DNA of 5,753 bases from Spirochaetaceae bacterium (GTDB lineage Bacteria > Spirochaetota > Spirochaetia > Treponematales > Breznakiellaceae): positions 1-5,753 of the forward strand of contig JAIRPU010000099.1 in NCBI GenBank assembly GCA_031256815.1, read 5' to 3'. Below, one piece after another: positions 5,541 to 5,753 of the stretch (positions within the stretch are counted from its first letter, which is position 1; every line of letters begins with the position of its first letter). The translations under genes and the position numbers were made by a program. The notes under the pieces are model-generated. The model saw only the letters and a list, made by a program, of their open reading frames with translations, was not told the origin of the DNA and made no database searches.

Positions 5541-5640
5541 CTGCGCCGGAGTTTAACCCCATGCGCCGGAAGAAGTTTAGCCCTCTGCGCCGGCAGGAGT
5601 TTAGCTCTGTGCGAGAGTTTAGACCCCTGCGCCGGAGGCT
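5541..5640. repeat. Degenerate ~24-bp tandem repeat, about 4.5 copies
   Basis: Successive units have the form ctgcgccgga(rga)gtttarcccc: 5541-5560, 5561-5584, 5585-5608, 5609-5626 (shortened) and a partial copy at 5627-5638. Units vary between 18 and 24 bp and keep TGCGCCGG and GTTTA as cores. The repeat fills the gap between the stop codon of the right-edge gene and the lipoprotein gene. An open frame on the plus strand turns it into a repeated Cys-Ala-Gly-Arg-Ser-Leu peptide, which I regard as an artefact of the repeat. Confidence 0.75.
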
Positions 5641-5753
5641 ATATTTTTATAAGTTCGTAATCAGAATTGCCCAGACCTATTTTTACACCGTGGGTAATTT
5701 GAGAAATTCCGTTTGTGTCAGGGTGAACATTGCGAAAATGGTCATCAAACTTC
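5639..5753 (-). CDS. C-terminal end of an unidentified protein (5' end outside the window)
   Basis: On the minus strand the last 37 codons of a gene enter from the right edge, reading ...KFDDHFRNVHPDTNGISQ and ending NSDYELIKI before TAG at 5639-5641. Codon usage and composition look like the neighbouring protein genes, and no stop interrupts the frame up to the window edge. The peptide is soluble-looking, with no membrane segment. I do not recognise the family from this fragment. It lies 193 bp upstream of the lipoprotein gene on the same strand, separated by the tandem repeat; cotranscription is possible because no clear terminator lies between them. Confidence 0.6.
   Translation of the reverse strand, partial: KFDDHFRNVHPDTNGISQITHGVKIGLGNSDYELIKI

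Noticed and set aside
5322..5660. Plus-strand frame with repeated Cys-Ala-Gly-Arg-Ser-Leu peptide
   Set aside because: It overlaps the start of the lipoprotein gene in antisense and the repeat comes from the DNA tandem repeat. No ribosome binding site or family resemblance.

Overview
The window reads as a piece of an acetogen chromosome, most likely a Treponema-like spirochaete of the termite-gut type. Two observations support this. First, it carries a clear Wood-Ljungdahl (reductive acetyl-CoA) methyl-transfer module. Second, next to it is a large lipoprotein with a tandem CsgG/TolB-like architecture, of a kind familiar from treponemes. The taxonomic call is an inference from gene content; no rRNA or other marker is present.

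Layout: positions 1-469 hold no convincing gene. This stretch is a GC-rich mosaic of inverted repeats, with a run of near-perfect hairpins at 190-365, and it ends in a strong bidirectional-looking terminator (434-470). A small XRE-type helix-turn-helix regulator (470-799, minus) is transcribed away from the acs operon. The 204-bp divergent intergenic region carries a 10-bp-periodic direct repeat, inverted repeats and a near-consensus sigma-70 promoter (TTGACG-N17-TAGAAT) firing into the operon.

The operon is acsD-acsC-acsE on the plus strand (1004-1948, 1964-3292, 3367-4152). AcsE moves the methyl group from methyltetrahydrofolate to the corrinoid of the AcsCD corrinoid iron-sulfur protein, which would deliver it to acetyl-CoA synthase (AcsB). 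AcsB and the CO dehydrogenase AcsA are not in the window. A strong terminator directly after acsE suggests the three genes form a self-contained transcription unit. A hairpin lies in the acsC-acsE gap.

Downstream and convergent is a ~390-residue lipoprotein gene (minus) that shares the terminator. Upstream of it, on the same strand, are a 193-bp spacer with about 4.5 degenerate copies of a ~24-bp GC-rich repeat and the last 37 codons of an unidentified gene running off the right edge.

The acs genes are orthodox. The least explained parts are the duplicated hairpin pairs at 189-336, the operator-like repeats between the regulator and acsD, and the degenerate tandem repeat at 5541-5640.
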